Of a DNA stretch of 64,000 nt, positions 1 through 9,351 are shown one piece after another. A program made the translations under genes and the position numbers. Position 1 is the first letter of the stretch; each line of letters starts with the position of its first letter. The notes beneath the pieces were generated by a model, which searched no databases, was not told the origin of the DNA, and saw nothing but the letters and a program-made list of their open reading frames with translations. The DNA is from Parvularcula sp. BBD 1991-13 (lineage in GTDB: Bacteria > Pseudomonadota > Alphaproteobacteria > Caulobacterales > Parvularculaceae): assembly GCA_001657385.1 (NCBI GenBank), contig LYSZ01000003.1:191001-255000 (forward strand), given 5' to 3'.

Positions 1-380
1 GACCGCGCTTTCACCGCGTCGCCCGCGATGCCGGAAGCGCCCGCCTCGAACAGGTCGGTAATCTGCGCCCGGTAAACGCCGCCGTCGGGCGGCGGCGCGT
101 CGCGATTCCCGCCTTCGGCCTTTTCCACGGCGCGGCGATCATAGGCCGAGATATAAAGAACGCCCCGCGCCGGATCGACGGCGAGGTCTTCCGCCCCGAC
201 CAGCGCCGCGCCGGACCCGGCGTCCGTGACCGCGACCCGGCGGCACGCCTCCGGGCCGAAGACCGGATCGCCGGTCTCGCCCCGCCCGCAGGACGCTGCG
301 AGGAGCGCCGCCGCAAAGAGCGCCGCCCGGAAGAGCGTCGCCGACGGGGCTTTCAGGCGCGCGCGCTTCTCAAACGCCAT
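1..380 (-). CDS. Partial paraoxonase/SMP-30-like lipoprotein (5' end only)
   Basis: Reading leftward from an ATG at 378-380, an open frame runs off the left edge (about 126 codons seen). The N-terminus has a basic n-region, a hydrophobic stretch rich in Ala/Leu and a lipobox-like LAAS-C, so it is probably a lipoprotein cleaved before Cys31. After this comes a segment of the type GAEDLAVDPARGVLYIS at about residues 62-78, which resembles the first blade of paraoxonase/arylesterase and SMP-30-type calcium-dependent beta-propellers. The start overlaps the 3' end of the sulfotransferase gene by 11 bases, suggesting co-transcription. The family call is inference from this one motif because the rest lies outside the window. 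It could be another six-bladed propeller hydrolase. Confidence 0.55.
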   Translation of the reverse strand, partial: MAFEKRARLKAPSATLFRAALFAAALLAASCGRGETGDPVFGPEACRRVAVTDAGSGAALVGAEDLAVDPARGVLYISAYDRRAVEKAEGGNRDAPPPDGGVYRAQITDLFEAGASGIAGDAVKAR

Positions 381-1488
381 CGCCGCCGGGCGCATCCGCG
401 GTTTTGGCGCCGGGGCGCGCATATCCCCATTTCTCGATGAAATACCCAAGACGCGCCTCGACCTTGGCGGCTGCTTCGTCGGAATAATCGAAGCGATTCT
501 TCTCGAAAGTCGCGACCGAGGCAAGATAGCGCTCGAAATGCGGCTTCGCCGCCTCGAACCCCGGCAGGGCGAGACCGGCGTAGCACGCCTGCACCGCCGC
601 CATGGGGTCCGCGTCGAGATCGTCGTAGCACAACTCGACCAGTTGCCCGGACGGAACCGCCGCGGCGTCGGCTTCATAGGCCCGCATCATCCGGTCGTAG
701 ACCGACAGCACCGTCTCGTCGATGTCGACATGATCGTAGGACTGGAGCGCGAACTGTTTCAGCAGCTTGGCGTAGAAATTCCGCATCGAGACGAATACGT
801 CGTAGGGATTGCGGTGAATGTGAATGAATTTCGCCGATGGAAACATCTCGCGCAGCATGGCGAACCGGCCGGTATAGACCGGGTTCTTGATCAGCAGCGG
901 CTTTTCGCCCTGGTGCAGATAGAGCTTGCGCAGGAAATACGCGAATCGCCGCCGCCATCCGCGGATCTCCGCCGCCGTGCAGCCGTCGAAGAAAAGACCG
1001 CGGCCGACATTCTGCGCGAAGGCGCGGGGAAAATAGATGCCGTGATAGAAAGACGCCTCGGACATATTGGCGATGGCGATTTCATCTTCCTGCGGACTGT
1101 CCGGATTAACCGGTATATTGTCGATATAGCGATGCTCCGGCAGGGCGCGCTCAAGCAGCGGATTGAAGACCCGGGCGAGGCCGAACAGATCCCAGGGCAG
1201 ACCCGTCGCGACCGGCGGCACGAAGCCCCAGGCGCCGCTCTGGCACATGATGTTGTAAAGATGGGTCGTCCCGGAGCGCCAGTGGCCGAGGATGAAGACC
1301 GGCGGCGGCATGGCGTCCAGCGCCGGCAGACGGCTTTCCATGATCAGCTTCTCGGCGGCGGAAAACGGCCAGCGGCCGAGGGCGGCGAGAGCGATCATCG
1401 CCCCCTCGCCGGTCTTTTCCGGCAGGCCCGACCGGCCCGCGACCTTGACCAGCGTTCCGATATTCGCGCCGCTTAAAGGGTGCGCCAT
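370..1488 (-). CDS. Sulfotransferase family protein (PAPS-dependent type)
   Basis: A 372-residue protein with the two hallmark elements of the Sulfotransfer_3 family: a 5'-phosphosulfate-binding P-loop-like GHWRSGTTH at residues 68-76, and the 3'-phosphate-binding region FIHIHRNPYDVF at about 221-232. Such enzymes transfer sulfate from PAPS to hydroxyls or amines of small molecules or glycans. No signal peptide or membrane segment is apparent, so a cytosolic or membrane-peripheral location is likely. ATG start at 1486-1488 with a purine-rich GGGACGAG upstream. It precedes and overlaps the paraoxonase-like gene. The acceptor cannot be deduced; many related bacterial and marine proteins are uncharacterised. 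Confidence 0.85.
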   Translation of the reverse strand: MAHPLSGANIGTLVKVAGRSGLPEKTGEGAMIALAALGRWPFSAAEKLIMESRLPALDAMPPPVFILGHWRSGTTHLYNIMCQSGAWGFVPPVATGLPWDLFGLARVFNPLLERALPEHRYIDNIPVNPDSPQEDEIAIANMSEASFYHGIYFPRAFAQNVGRGLFFDGCTAAEIRGWRRRFAYFLRKLYLHQGEKPLLIKNPVYTGRFAMLREMFPSAKFIHIHRNPYDVFVSMRNFYAKLLKQFALQSYDHVDIDETVLSVYDRMMRAYEADAAAVPSGQLVELCYDDLDADPMAAVQACYAGLALPGFEAAKPHFERYLASVATFEKNRFDYSDEAAAKVEARLGYFIEKWGYARPGAKTADAPGGDGV

Positions 1489-1919
1489 GTCGTCTCGTCC
1501 CGTTCTTCCCGGCGTCCGGCGAACCGAATCCTCCGAGCGCGTGTTCGCCGTTCGTCAATCCAAACAGCGCCTTACCGAATCCCGGCGTCATATCCGCAAA
1601 CCCGGCGAAAAAACAGCCCTCAGGCGCGCGCGGCCGGCTTGGGGCCTCGCGCGGCGTCACAAAAAAACCATATGGCAGCGTATGCTTAACCAAGCCGTGA
1701 CAAGGTGTGTAAAAGATTAACACGGCGGATCAGGGCGGCCGAACCGAGCCGGACTGGACAGCCCTCCGCGACACAGACAAACAGGCAGGCGCCGCTCAAG
1801 CTTGAGACGGGGAGGCTTGCGGCGAGCGGGCTTGAGACGGGGAGGCTTGCGAGAGGCAATGCGGCCGGCGGCGCCGGCGCGACAACCAGGGCGTAGCGTA
1901 TCCGGCAGCGAGGGCGTAG
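1489..1919. other. Divergent intergenic region upstream of tamA and the sulfotransferase gene
   Basis: This 431-bp stretch lies between the leftward sulfotransferase gene and rightward tamA and must hold both promoters. I see no credible gene in it. The only obvious structure is a 21-bp direct repeat (listed separately) about 70-120 bp before the TTG chosen for tamA. No strong sigma-70 hexamer pair stands out. Confidence 0.6.
1801..1851. repeat. 21-bp direct repeat, 30-bp period
   Basis: The 21-mer cttgagacggggaggcttgc+g occurs at 1801-1821 and again identically at 1831-1851, separated by 9 bp. It is in the leader region of tamA. Function unknown: it could be a regulatory tandem site or a recent slippage duplication. 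Confidence 0.85.
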
Positions 1920-3836
1920 TTGAGTAACCGAACAGCAGGAGCAGAGGCAGGCCCGCCAGCGGGCGGGCGCGGCGGCGTCCGCGCCGCCGCGTATGGCCGG
2001 CGGCGCTTCGCGCATCCTGGCGCAGACCTTGGCGCGAGCGTGGGCGCGAGCCTGGGTGCGATTCTCGCTGCGCCGCTCGCCTTATGCGGCGCGATCGCCC
2101 CGGCGGCCGCGCAAGTCCCCTACACCACAGCGATCGAGGGCGCGCCGGGCGGGCTCGCCGCCGAACTGAATCTGGTTTCGGAATTGAAAAAAGGTCTGCG
2201 CGAGTATCCGACGCGCGCCGCCCTGCGCCGCGCCGCCGAGATGGACGCCGCGACCATCCGCAAGGCGTTGAGCGACGCGGGCTACTACGCCGCGTCGGTC
2301 AAGGCCGAGGTCGGCCTTGAAGGCGCGGCAGACGGCGCGGCGGAGGGCGGCGAGGCGAAGGACAGCGAGACGCCCGCAGCCCGGGTTGCGTTCAAGGTTG
2401 CGCCGGGCCCGTCGTTTTTCATTACCGAACATCGCGTGATCTACGGCGACGATTTCGAAGGACGCCCCGCCTCGTTCGAGGAGGCGGGACTGAAAACCGG
2501 CGCCGCCGCGGACGGCGCGGCCCTGCGCCTGCGCCAGCTCGAATTTCTCAACCATCTGCTCGAAAACGGCTATCCGGACGCGAAAATCGTCTCACGCCGG
2601 GCCGTCGCCGACCTCGACGAGGGAACCGCGACGGCGGTGTTCACATTCCGCAGCGGACCGAAAGCCCGCTTCGGGGAGATTGCGTTCGAAGGTCTTGAAA
2701 AGACCCGGCCGTCCTATCTGCGCCGCCTCGACACGTGGGAGACCGGCGAGGATTACGACCAGTCGAAACTCGCCGCCTATCGCGACCGGCTCGCCGCGAC
2801 GGGGCTGTTCTCCACCATCGACCCGACCATCGGCGAGCGCGGCGAAGACGGCCTCGCGCCGGTGACGGTGCGCGTCGTCGAGCGCCGCCGGCGCACCATC
2901 GGCGCCGGCGCGTCGTTCTCGACCGACGAAGGCCCCGGCGGGCGGCTCTTTTTCGAGAACAGGAACCTGTTCGGCCGAGGCGAAAATCTGCGCATCGAGG
3001 GGCGGGGCTCGGAACTTGAACAGTCCCTCAACTTCAACGCGGCCCGCCCGGCGCCGCGGCTGTCCGGGGAGTTTTTCGCCAATCTGGCGTTCCTGAACGA
3101 GACCACCGACGCGTTCAACGCGCGCACGCTTTCCATCGCCGGCGGCGTGTCGCGGGGCTGGCTCGACGACCGGCTGGAAACCCGCGGCGCGCTGGCGCTG
3201 GAGACGTCAAGCGTCGAATCGGACGCGGAGGATCGCGAGCGCACATACTTCGTCTCCAGCCCGCTTTCGGTTTCCTGGAACTCGGAAAACGACCTTCTCA
3301 ACCCCACCAGGGGCGTCAACGCGGCGTTCACCGTCACGCCCTATACGGGCAGCGACACTTTCGTCCAGAGCACCCTGGCGGGACGCGCGCGCACTCATGT
3401 CGGGGCGAACGACCGCTTCACTCTGGCGGGGCGGGCGCTTCTCGGCGCGACGATCGGCGACGGCCTGCTCGACCTGCCGCGCAACAAGCGGTATTTCGCC
3501 GGCGGCGGCGGCTCGGTGCGCGGTTTCGGCTTCCAGGAGGCCGGCCCCCTCGACGAGGCGGGCGATCCGCTCGGCGGGCGCTCGCTGATCGAAGGCGCCG
3601 TCGAAGCGCGCGCGAAAGTCGCAAAGAATATCCAACTGGCGGCGTTCGTCGACGCGGGCTCGGTCTCCTCAAGCCCGTTCCCCAATTTCACCGACGAATT
3701 CTTCATCGGCTATGGCGGCGGCGTGCGCTACTTCACCCCGATCGGACCGATTCGCGTCGACGCCGCGTTCCCCCTGGACCAGCGCGAAGCGGACCGGGCC
3801 TTTCAGATCTACATCGCGCTGGGGCAGGCGTTCTGA
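1920..3836 (+). CDS. tamA: TamA-like autotransporter assembly factor, Omp85/BamA family
   Basis: About 638 residues. A signal sequence is centred near residues 45-64 and ends in PAAAQ. POTRA-like repeats occupy roughly 80-330, and a C-terminal Omp85 beta-barrel follows with the GGGGSVRGF-type motif at about 528-536 and a terminal aromatic strand (QIYIALGQAF). With TamB it forms a complex that spans the envelope and supports insertion or transport of outer-membrane proteins and lipids. The start is uncertain. TTG at 1920 has GAGGG about 6 bases upstream and gives an Arg-rich n-region, whereas GTG at 2040 gives a signal peptide without basic residues. The stop codon overlaps the tamB ATG (TGATG), as expected of the conserved pair. 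Confidence 0.9.
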   Translation: MSNRTAGAEAGPPAGGRGGVRAAAYGRRRFAHPGADLGASVGASLGAILAAPLALCGAIAPAAAQVPYTTAIEGAPGGLAAELNLVSELKKGLREYPTRAALRRAAEMDAATIRKALSDAGYYAASVKAEVGLEGAADGAAEGGEAKDSETPAARVAFKVAPGPSFFITEHRVIYGDDFEGRPASFEEAGLKTGAAADGAALRLRQLEFLNHLLENGYPDAKIVSRRAVADLDEGTATAVFTFRSGPKARFGEIAFEGLEKTRPSYLRRLDTWETGEDYDQSKLAAYRDRLAATGLFSTIDPTIGERGEDGLAPVTVRVVERRRRTIGAGASFSTDEGPGGRLFFENRNLFGRGENLRIEGRGSELEQSLNFNAARPAPRLSGEFFANLAFLNETTDAFNARTLSIAGGVSRGWLDDRLETRGALALETSSVESDAEDRERTYFVSSPLSVSWNSENDLLNPTRGVNAAFTVTPYTGSDTFVQSTLAGRARTHVGANDRFTLAGRALLGATIGDGLLDLPRNKRYFAGGGGSVRGFGFQEAGPLDEAGDPLGGRSLIEGAVEARAKVAKNIQLAAFVDAGSVSSSPFPNFTDEFFIGYGGGVRYFTPIGPIRVDAAFPLDQREADRAFQIYIALGQAF

Positions 3837-6800
3837 TGAAACGCGTTCCGATCATAGCCGCCGCCGCGAGCGCCCTCCTCGTCACGGCGGTTTTGTGCGC
3901 CTACGGATTTGTCTTCCATACCGCCCCCGGCCGCGCGGCGCTGGCGGGCCTCGTCGAGCGCGAACTCGGCGCGGCGCTGAACAGCGAGGCGGAAATCGGC
4001 GCGCTGGAGGGCGCCCTGCCGCGGCGCATCGTCATCCGCGACGCCGTCCTGAAAAGCGACGGCGAACCGTGGCTGGAGGTCGAGCGCCTGGCGCTGGCCT
4101 GGCGCCCGTTCGCGCTCCTGCGCGGGCGCATCGACATCGCCGAGGCGTCCCTGGAAAGGGCGCGCCTGAGCGCCCTCCCGCCGGAAAGCGAGACCGCCGA
4201 AGACGAGGAAGCCGAACCGCTGTCCATCCGCCTGCCCCGGAACCTGCCGGCGGTGCGAATCGAACAGATCCAGATCGTCGATCTTGTCGCCGACCTTGAC
4301 GGCGCGCGCCGCCGGCTTCAGGGCGCCGGCGCCCTCGCCATGGGCGGCGGCGAAATCGACGCCGATCTCGCCCTCGCCAGCGAGGACGGCCTCGACGCCG
4401 CCGCCGTCGTGCTGACCCTTGCGCCGGAGGAAAACCGCCTCGGTCTCAGCGCCCGCCTGGAAGCCCTGCCCGGCGGGCTGATCGCCGCCCTGGCCGGCCT
4501 CGACGCGCCGCTGCTGGTCACGGCGCAGAGCGACAGCCCCCTAGAGGCCGCCGACATCGACCTCGCCGGCGCCTTCGGCGAGACGGGCCGCGTCGAGGCG
4601 CGCGTCACGGCGAACCTGCAAAACCTGACCGCGGCCGACGCCTCGGTCTCCTTCACGCCCGGCGCGGCGCTGGGCGCGCGTCCCGAATTCGCCGTTCCGG
4701 TCACCGCCGATATCCGCGCGGAAGAACGTCCCGACGAAGGCCGCAACGGCGGCGGCGCCGTCCTGATCCGCAGCCTGACGGGCGCAGTCGGCGAGGCGCA
4801 GGGCGAAATCGTATGGCGCAATCGCGGGCGGTTCGTGGACGGATTGACGGCGACGGTCTCGGCCACCCCGTCCCGGACCTATATCGACCAGCAAGCGGGC
4901 GCGGCGCTGGCCGCTTATCTCGGCGGCCCGATCAGGGCGCGCGCCGCGCTGAACCGAAACGGCGACGGGTACGATACGGAAGGAACGATCGAGGGCGAGG
5001 CGGCGCGCCTCGCCCTCGCCGACGGCCGCACCGACCTCGACACGACCTTTTCGGGCCGCGTCTCGGCGCGGCTCTCCCCCATGGAGAACGCCCCGCCGGG
5101 CCTTTCTCCCGGGCTGGAAGGGTCCGGCCTTGTTTCGCTGGACGCGGACCGGCGCGTCACGGTGCGCGGGCTTGCGCTGGAGACGGGCGACGGCTCCTCG
5201 CTCGGGGCGGATCTTGTTTATTCCCTTGCGGACGACGTCCTGGCGCTCGAAGGCGACCTCGCCGCGGAGCCGGCGCTGATCGCCGCCCTGTCGCCGGGGA
5301 TCGCCGCCGACGGCCCCCTCAGCGCCGCCTTTTCCCTAAACGGCGCGCTCGACCGGCTGACGCTGAATGCGGATCTTGACGTTCCGGCGGCGCGGATGAA
5401 CGGGGAGAAAACGCCCGCCTTCGCCTTGGAGGCCGACCTTGCCGGCCTGCCGCGCTTGCCGACCGGCGATATCGCCGCCGCGGCGAAAGGCGGCGCGCAG
5501 GGGCGTTTCGACGCCCAAATCAGAAGCTCCGTCGACGGTCGCATCGCCGCGCCGTCGATCGCCTATCGCGGCGCCGGCTTCTCCCTCGCCGGGTCCGGCG
5601 CCGTCGATCCGGCGGCGGCGCGCCTCGACATCAGTCTCAATTACAATGGAGAAGCGGGGGCGAGCCCCCTGCCCGGTCTGCGCCTCGCCGGAGGACTGCG
5701 GGTCGAGGGCGTGGCGTCGCGCGACGGCGCGCTCAACAACCTCGACGTTTCCGCGCCGCGCCTCATGGTCAACGACATCGACCTGACAGGGCTTTCGGTC
5801 AGCGCCGAAGGCCCGCCGGGCGCGACGCGGGTGAAGGTCGCCCTCGAGGATCTGAAAAGCGGCGAGGCGGCGATCATCGAAGCCCTGACGGCCGACGCGA
5901 GACTCGACCTGGGCTCGCCGCTCGCCGTGTCCCTCGCCGCCTTCGATGCTGTGGTGATGAACAACAGGGCGACGCTGACCGCGCCAGCCGAGTTCCGGTT
6001 CGCCGACGGCGTGGAGATCGAGGGACTGCGTCTTTCCTACGGGGAGCGCGGCGCGATCGCGCTTGACGGCGCGCTTTCGTCAGCGCGCTGGCGCGCAGCG
6101 CTGGAGGCGGAAAACGTCAACATTCCGCAGGCGGACGGGCGGATCACCCTGTCGCTCGATCTCAATACGGATCGCGACCGGCCGGCGTCGGGGCGTTTCG
6201 CCCTGCGCTCGCTCCTGATCGAGGAGGGCGCGGCCGGCCTCAGCGGCGACATGGTCTGGACGGGCGAACAGCTGATCCTGAGCAACGAGGCGCGGGCCGA
6301 CGCCCTCGACATGCGCATGGCGCTGCCGGCGAGGCTCGTTCGCACCCCGGATCTCGGCCTGGAGACGGACGGCCCGCTTGACGGATACGCCCGCTACAAC
6401 GGCGCCCTGGAGACAATCGCGGCCTATCTGCCGCCGGCGCTGCAAACGCTGGAGGGCGATTTCTCCCTCGACATGACCCTTTCCGGCAGCGCCGCCGCGC
6501 CGCTTGTCGACGGCCGCGCACAGATCAGGGGTGGACAGTATACGGAACTTCAATCGGGCTTCGCCCTCGCCGGCCTCCGCCTTGACGCCGACGCCTCCTA
6601 CGCCCAGGACGGCAGCGTCATCGCCGTTTCCGGCGGCGCGCGGGGCGCAGGACAGACGGGAAGCGACACGATCACGCTTTCGGGCGAGCTGACCCTTGGC
6701 GAGGACAGCGCGCTGCGCCTGGAAACGGTGATGACCGGCGCGGTTCTGTCCGCAAGACCGGTGGACATGGTGCGCGCGGACGGCCGGATCGTCCTGTCCG

Positions 6801-7696
6801 GGCCGCTGGACGCGCTCAGCGCCGAGGGCGACATCACGATCGACGAACTGGACGCGGAGATCATCACGCCGGAAAACACCGGGCTCGTGGACATCAAGGT
6901 CGTCCCGCTGGACGAGACGCAGCGCGCGCCCCTTGGCGGCGAAGGCGGCGAGGCCGGCGCAGCGGCGCCGGCGCCGGGTCTCGACTACCGCATCGGCGTC
7001 GTCGCGGACGACCGCATTTTCGTGCGCGGCCGCGGACTTGAAAGCGAATGGTCCGCCGACATCGCCGCGGCCAATGACGGCGCGGACCCGGTGCTGACCG
7101 GCGCCATGACCCTGCGGCGCGGCTATCTCGATTTTTCCGGCCGCCGCTTCAACCTCACCCGCGGCGTCATCACCTTCGACCGTCTTTCCACGAACAATCC
7201 GCTGCTCGACATCCGGGCGGAATACCAGACCGGCGACGGCGTGACCGCCGCCATCGTCGTATCGGGCCGCGGCGACAACCCGTCCATCGCCTTGCAATCC
7301 ACGCCGGAACTGCCCTCCGAGGACGTCATGGCGCTGGTTCTGTTCGGCAAGCCGGCACAGGAGCTGGGGCCGGTCGAAACCCTGCAGATCGCCGAGGCCC
7401 TGGCCTCGCTGAGCGGCATCGGCCCGTTCGGCGGCGAGGGCGTGACCGGCCGCCTGCGCCAGACCCTGGGGCTGGATCTTCTCAATATCGATCCGGACCT
7501 TGAAAACGGCGGCGGCGCGCTCACGGTCGGCAAGTATGTCGCCGACGGCGTTTTCGTCTCCGCGACACAGGACGCGCAGGGGCGCAACGGTTCGGTGCGG
7601 GTGGAGTACGAAGTCACCGACAACATCACCGTGGAGACCGAGCTGTCCCAGGACGGCGACCAGACCGTCTCCGCCAACTGGAAGCGGGATTTCTAA
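3836..7696 (+). CDS. tamB: TamB-like translocation/assembly module protein (DUF490/AsmA-like)
   Basis: A 1286-residue protein starting directly after tamA with overlapping TGATG. One N-terminal membrane anchor (about residues 7-28) is followed by a very long repetitive beta-taco region of the AsmA/TamB type. The conserved C-terminal TamB (DUF490) domain contains the segments GYLDFSGRRFNLTRGVITFD and VALVLFGKPAQELGPVETLQ (approximate wording of the region at residues 1098-1200) and ends near the family-typical NWKRDF. It is anchored in the inner membrane and reaches across the periplasm to TamA; related proteins are implicated in lipid transport. Length and gene order are normal for the family. 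Confidence 0.93.
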   Translation: MKRVPIIAAAASALLVTAVLCAYGFVFHTAPGRAALAGLVERELGAALNSEAEIGALEGALPRRIVIRDAVLKSDGEPWLEVERLALAWRPFALLRGRIDIAEASLERARLSALPPESETAEDEEAEPLSIRLPRNLPAVRIEQIQIVDLVADLDGARRRLQGAGALAMGGGEIDADLALASEDGLDAAAVVLTLAPEENRLGLSARLEALPGGLIAALAGLDAPLLVTAQSDSPLEAADIDLAGAFGETGRVEARVTANLQNLTAADASVSFTPGAALGARPEFAVPVTADIRAEERPDEGRNGGGAVLIRSLTGAVGEAQGEIVWRNRGRFVDGLTATVSATPSRTYIDQQAGAALAAYLGGPIRARAALNRNGDGYDTEGTIEGEAARLALADGRTDLDTTFSGRVSARLSPMENAPPGLSPGLEGSGLVSLDADRRVTVRGLALETGDGSSLGADLVYSLADDVLALEGDLAAEPALIAALSPGIAADGPLSAAFSLNGALDRLTLNADLDVPAARMNGEKTPAFALEADLAGLPRLPTGDIAAAAKGGAQGRFDAQIRSSVDGRIAAPSIAYRGAGFSLAGSGAVDPAAARLDISLNYNGEAGASPLPGLRLAGGLRVEGVASRDGALNNLDVSAPRLMVNDIDLTGLSVSAEGPPGATRVKVALEDLKSGEAAIIEALTADARLDLGSPLAVSLAAFDAVVMNNRATLTAPAEFRFADGVEIEGLRLSYGERGAIALDGALSSARWRAALEAENVNIPQADGRITLSLDLNTDRDRPASGRFALRSLLIEEGAAGLSGDMVWTGEQLILSNEARADALDMRMALPARLVRTPDLGLETDGPLDGYARYNGALETIAAYLPPALQTLEGDFSLDMTLSGSAAAPLVDGRAQIRGGQYTELQSGFALAGLRLDADASYAQDGSVIAVSGGARGAGQTGSDTITLSGELTLGEDSALRLETVMTGAVLSARPVDMVRADGRIVLSGPLDALSAEGDITIDELDAEIITPENTGLVDIKVVPLDETQRAPLGGEGGEAGAAAPAPGLDYRIGVVADDRIFVRGRGLESEWSADIAAANDGADPVLTGAMTLRRGYLDFSGRRFNLTRGVITFDRLSTNNPLLDIRAEYQTGDGVTAAIVVSGRGDNPSIALQSTPELPSEDVMALVLFGKPAQELGPVETLQIAEALASLSGIGPFGGEGVTGRLRQTLGLDLLNIDPDLENGGGALTVGKYVADGVFVSATQDAQGRNGSVRVEYEVTDNITVETELSQDGDQTVSANWKRDF

Positions 7697-7786
7697 CCTC
7701 TTTCGCCTTTTCACTGCGCCCCCGCCTGTAAAGCCGTCCCGCAAGACGGTATGCTTGCGCGACAGCGACCGGGAGGAGAAACGCCC

Positions 7787-9202
7787 ATGCGCGACTGCAC
7801 GAAATTCTATATCAACGGCGAATGGACGACCCCGGCGGACCGAACGACGCTGACGGTGATCAATCCGGCGACGGAAACGCCCGCCGCGGCGATTTCCCTC
7901 GGAACCGCCGCCGACGTCGACGCCGCCGTCGCCGCGGCGCACGCCGCCTTCGAGGGCTTCGCCGCAACCTCGCGCGAGGATCGCGTCGCCATGCTGGAAC
8001 GCATCGCCGCGGCCTATCAGGCGCGCTACGCCGATCTCGCCGCCGCCATCCACGAGGAAATGGGCGCGCCGATGAAGCTGGCTTCCGGCCCGCAGGCCGC
8101 CGCCGGGCTCGGCCATTTCACCACCATGGCGGGCATCTTGAAGGAATACCCCTTCGAGGAGGACAAAGGCGGCTTCGACCTTGTCAGGGAGCCGGTCGGC
8201 GTCGTCGGCCTCATCACCCCCTGGAACTGGCCCGCGAACCAGATCGCCTGCAAGGTCGCGCCGGCGATCGCGGCGGGCTGCCCCATGGTGCTGAAGCCGT
8301 CGGAGGTCGCGCCGATCTCCGCCTACGTCCTGACGGAGATCATGGACGCGGCGGATCTGCCGAAGGGCGTCTTCAACATGATCAACGGAACCGGGCCGGA
8401 CGTCGGCGCGGCCATTGCCAGCCATCCGGGGATCGACATGGTCTCCTTCACGGGCTCGACCCGGGCCGGGATCGAGGTCGCGAAAAACGCCGCCGCCACG
8501 GTCAAGCGCGTGGCCCAGGAACTGGGCGGCAAGTCGGCGAACATCATCCTTGAGGACGCGGATCTTGAACGGGCGGTTTCCCATGGCGTCATCGCCTGCA
8601 TGATGAATTCGGGCCAGTCCTGCAACGCGCCGACGCGGATGCTGGCGCCTGCCGGAAAAATGGCCGAGGTGGCGGCGATCGCCGCGGCCGCGGCCGAAAC
8701 AATGCGGCCGGACGGCGAAGGCGGCGGCATCGGTCCGCTGGCCAATGAAACCCAGTGGCGCAAGGTGCAGGGATTGATCGAAACCGGGATCGCCGAAGGC
8801 GCCGAGATCGTCGCCGGCGGACCCGGCAAGCCGGACGGGATCGAGACCGGCTATTACGCGCGGCCGACGGTGTTCACGGGCGTCTCCAATGACATGACCA
8901 TCGCGCGGGAAGAGATTTTCGGCCCGGTCCTCTGCCTTATTCCCTACAAGGACGAAGATGAGGCGGTGGCCATCGCCAACGACACGCCCTATGGCCTGTC
9001 CGGCTATGTTTACGGCGGCGACGTCGCGCGCGCCAAGGCTGTCGCCCGGCGCCTGCGCGCCGGCGCGGTCCATGTCAACGGGGCGAGTGTCGACTTCCAC
9101 GCGCCTTTCGGCGGCTATAAGCAGTCGGGCAATGGCCGCGAATGGGGCGAGGCGGGCCTTGAGGAATTCCTCGAAACCAAGGCGGTGATGCGCCCGCGCT
9201 GA
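7787..9202 (+). CDS. NAD(P)-dependent aldehyde dehydrogenase
   Basis: A 471-residue aldehyde dehydrogenase superfamily enzyme oxidising an aldehyde to a carboxylic acid. The catalytic set is intact: Asn147 in TPWNWP, Lys170 in VLKPSE, general base Glu245 in QELGGKS and nucleophile Cys279 in GQSCN. The start is set by ATG 7787, preceded by a strong GGGAGGAG at 7771-7778; an upstream in-frame ATG at 7751 lacks such a site. The gene follows tamB by 90 bp and precedes an AraC regulator on the same strand. Substrate is not predictable from sequence. Similar proteins are often annotated as betaine- or coniferyl-aldehyde-type dehydrogenases, but I would not go beyond the family. Confidence 0.92.
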   Translation: MRDCTKFYINGEWTTPADRTTLTVINPATETPAAAISLGTAADVDAAVAAAHAAFEGFAATSREDRVAMLERIAAAYQARYADLAAAIHEEMGAPMKLASGPQAAAGLGHFTTMAGILKEYPFEEDKGGFDLVREPVGVVGLITPWNWPANQIACKVAPAIAAGCPMVLKPSEVAPISAYVLTEIMDAADLPKGVFNMINGTGPDVGAAIASHPGIDMVSFTGSTRAGIEVAKNAAATVKRVAQELGGKSANIILEDADLERAVSHGVIACMMNSGQSCNAPTRMLAPAGKMAEVAAIAAAAAETMRPDGEGGGIGPLANETQWRKVQGLIETGIAEGAEIVAGGPGKPDGIETGYYARPTVFTGVSNDMTIAREEIFGPVLCLIPYKDEDEAVAIANDTPYGLSGYVYGGDVARAKAVARRLRAGAVHVNGASVDFHAPFGGYKQSGNGREWGEAGLEEFLETKAVMRPR

Positions 9203-9309
9203 CCGGCGCGAGGGGCCGGTGAAAGAGAGCGCGCATGGGACCGGACGCATCGAACGATCGTCCGGAGCGCCCGCGCCGCGATGCAAGGTGATTTCGGCGC
9301 AAAGCCGCG

Positions 9310-9315
9310 TATAAT
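9310..9315 (+). promoter_or_regulatory. Possible -10 element for the AraC-family gene
   Basis: A perfect TATAAT lies 37 bp before the ATG of the AraC-type gene in the 149-bp gap after the aldehyde dehydrogenase. No convincing -35 hexamer is present 16-18 bp upstream, so this is a weak suggestion. Confidence 0.3.
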
Positions 9316-9351
9316 GCCTTTCGACAAATCACTGAAACGCCTGCAACGCCA

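Noticed and set aside
11-316. 101-residue Arg/Ala-rich minus-strand frame at the left edge
   Set aside because: It overlaps, in another frame, the paraoxonase-like lipoprotein start, which has a signal peptide and family motif. Composition is typical of a GC-rich shadow frame.
226-1476. 416-residue plus-strand frame opposite the sulfotransferase gene
   Set aside because: It is antisense to a gene with clear PAPS-binding motifs; its Arg/Asp/Gly-rich sequence shows no domain.
9202-9265. Two short GC-rich dyads after the aldehyde dehydrogenase (ACCGGC/GCCGGT and CCGGACG/CGTCCGG)
   Set aside because: The stems are only 6 and 7 bp with no U-run; expected by chance at this GC content.
6080-9286. 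1068-residue minus-strand frame covering the tamB 3' end and the aldehyde dehydrogenase
   Set aside because: It is antisense to two well-supported genes with full catalytic motifs. Long mirror frames are common in GC-rich DNA.
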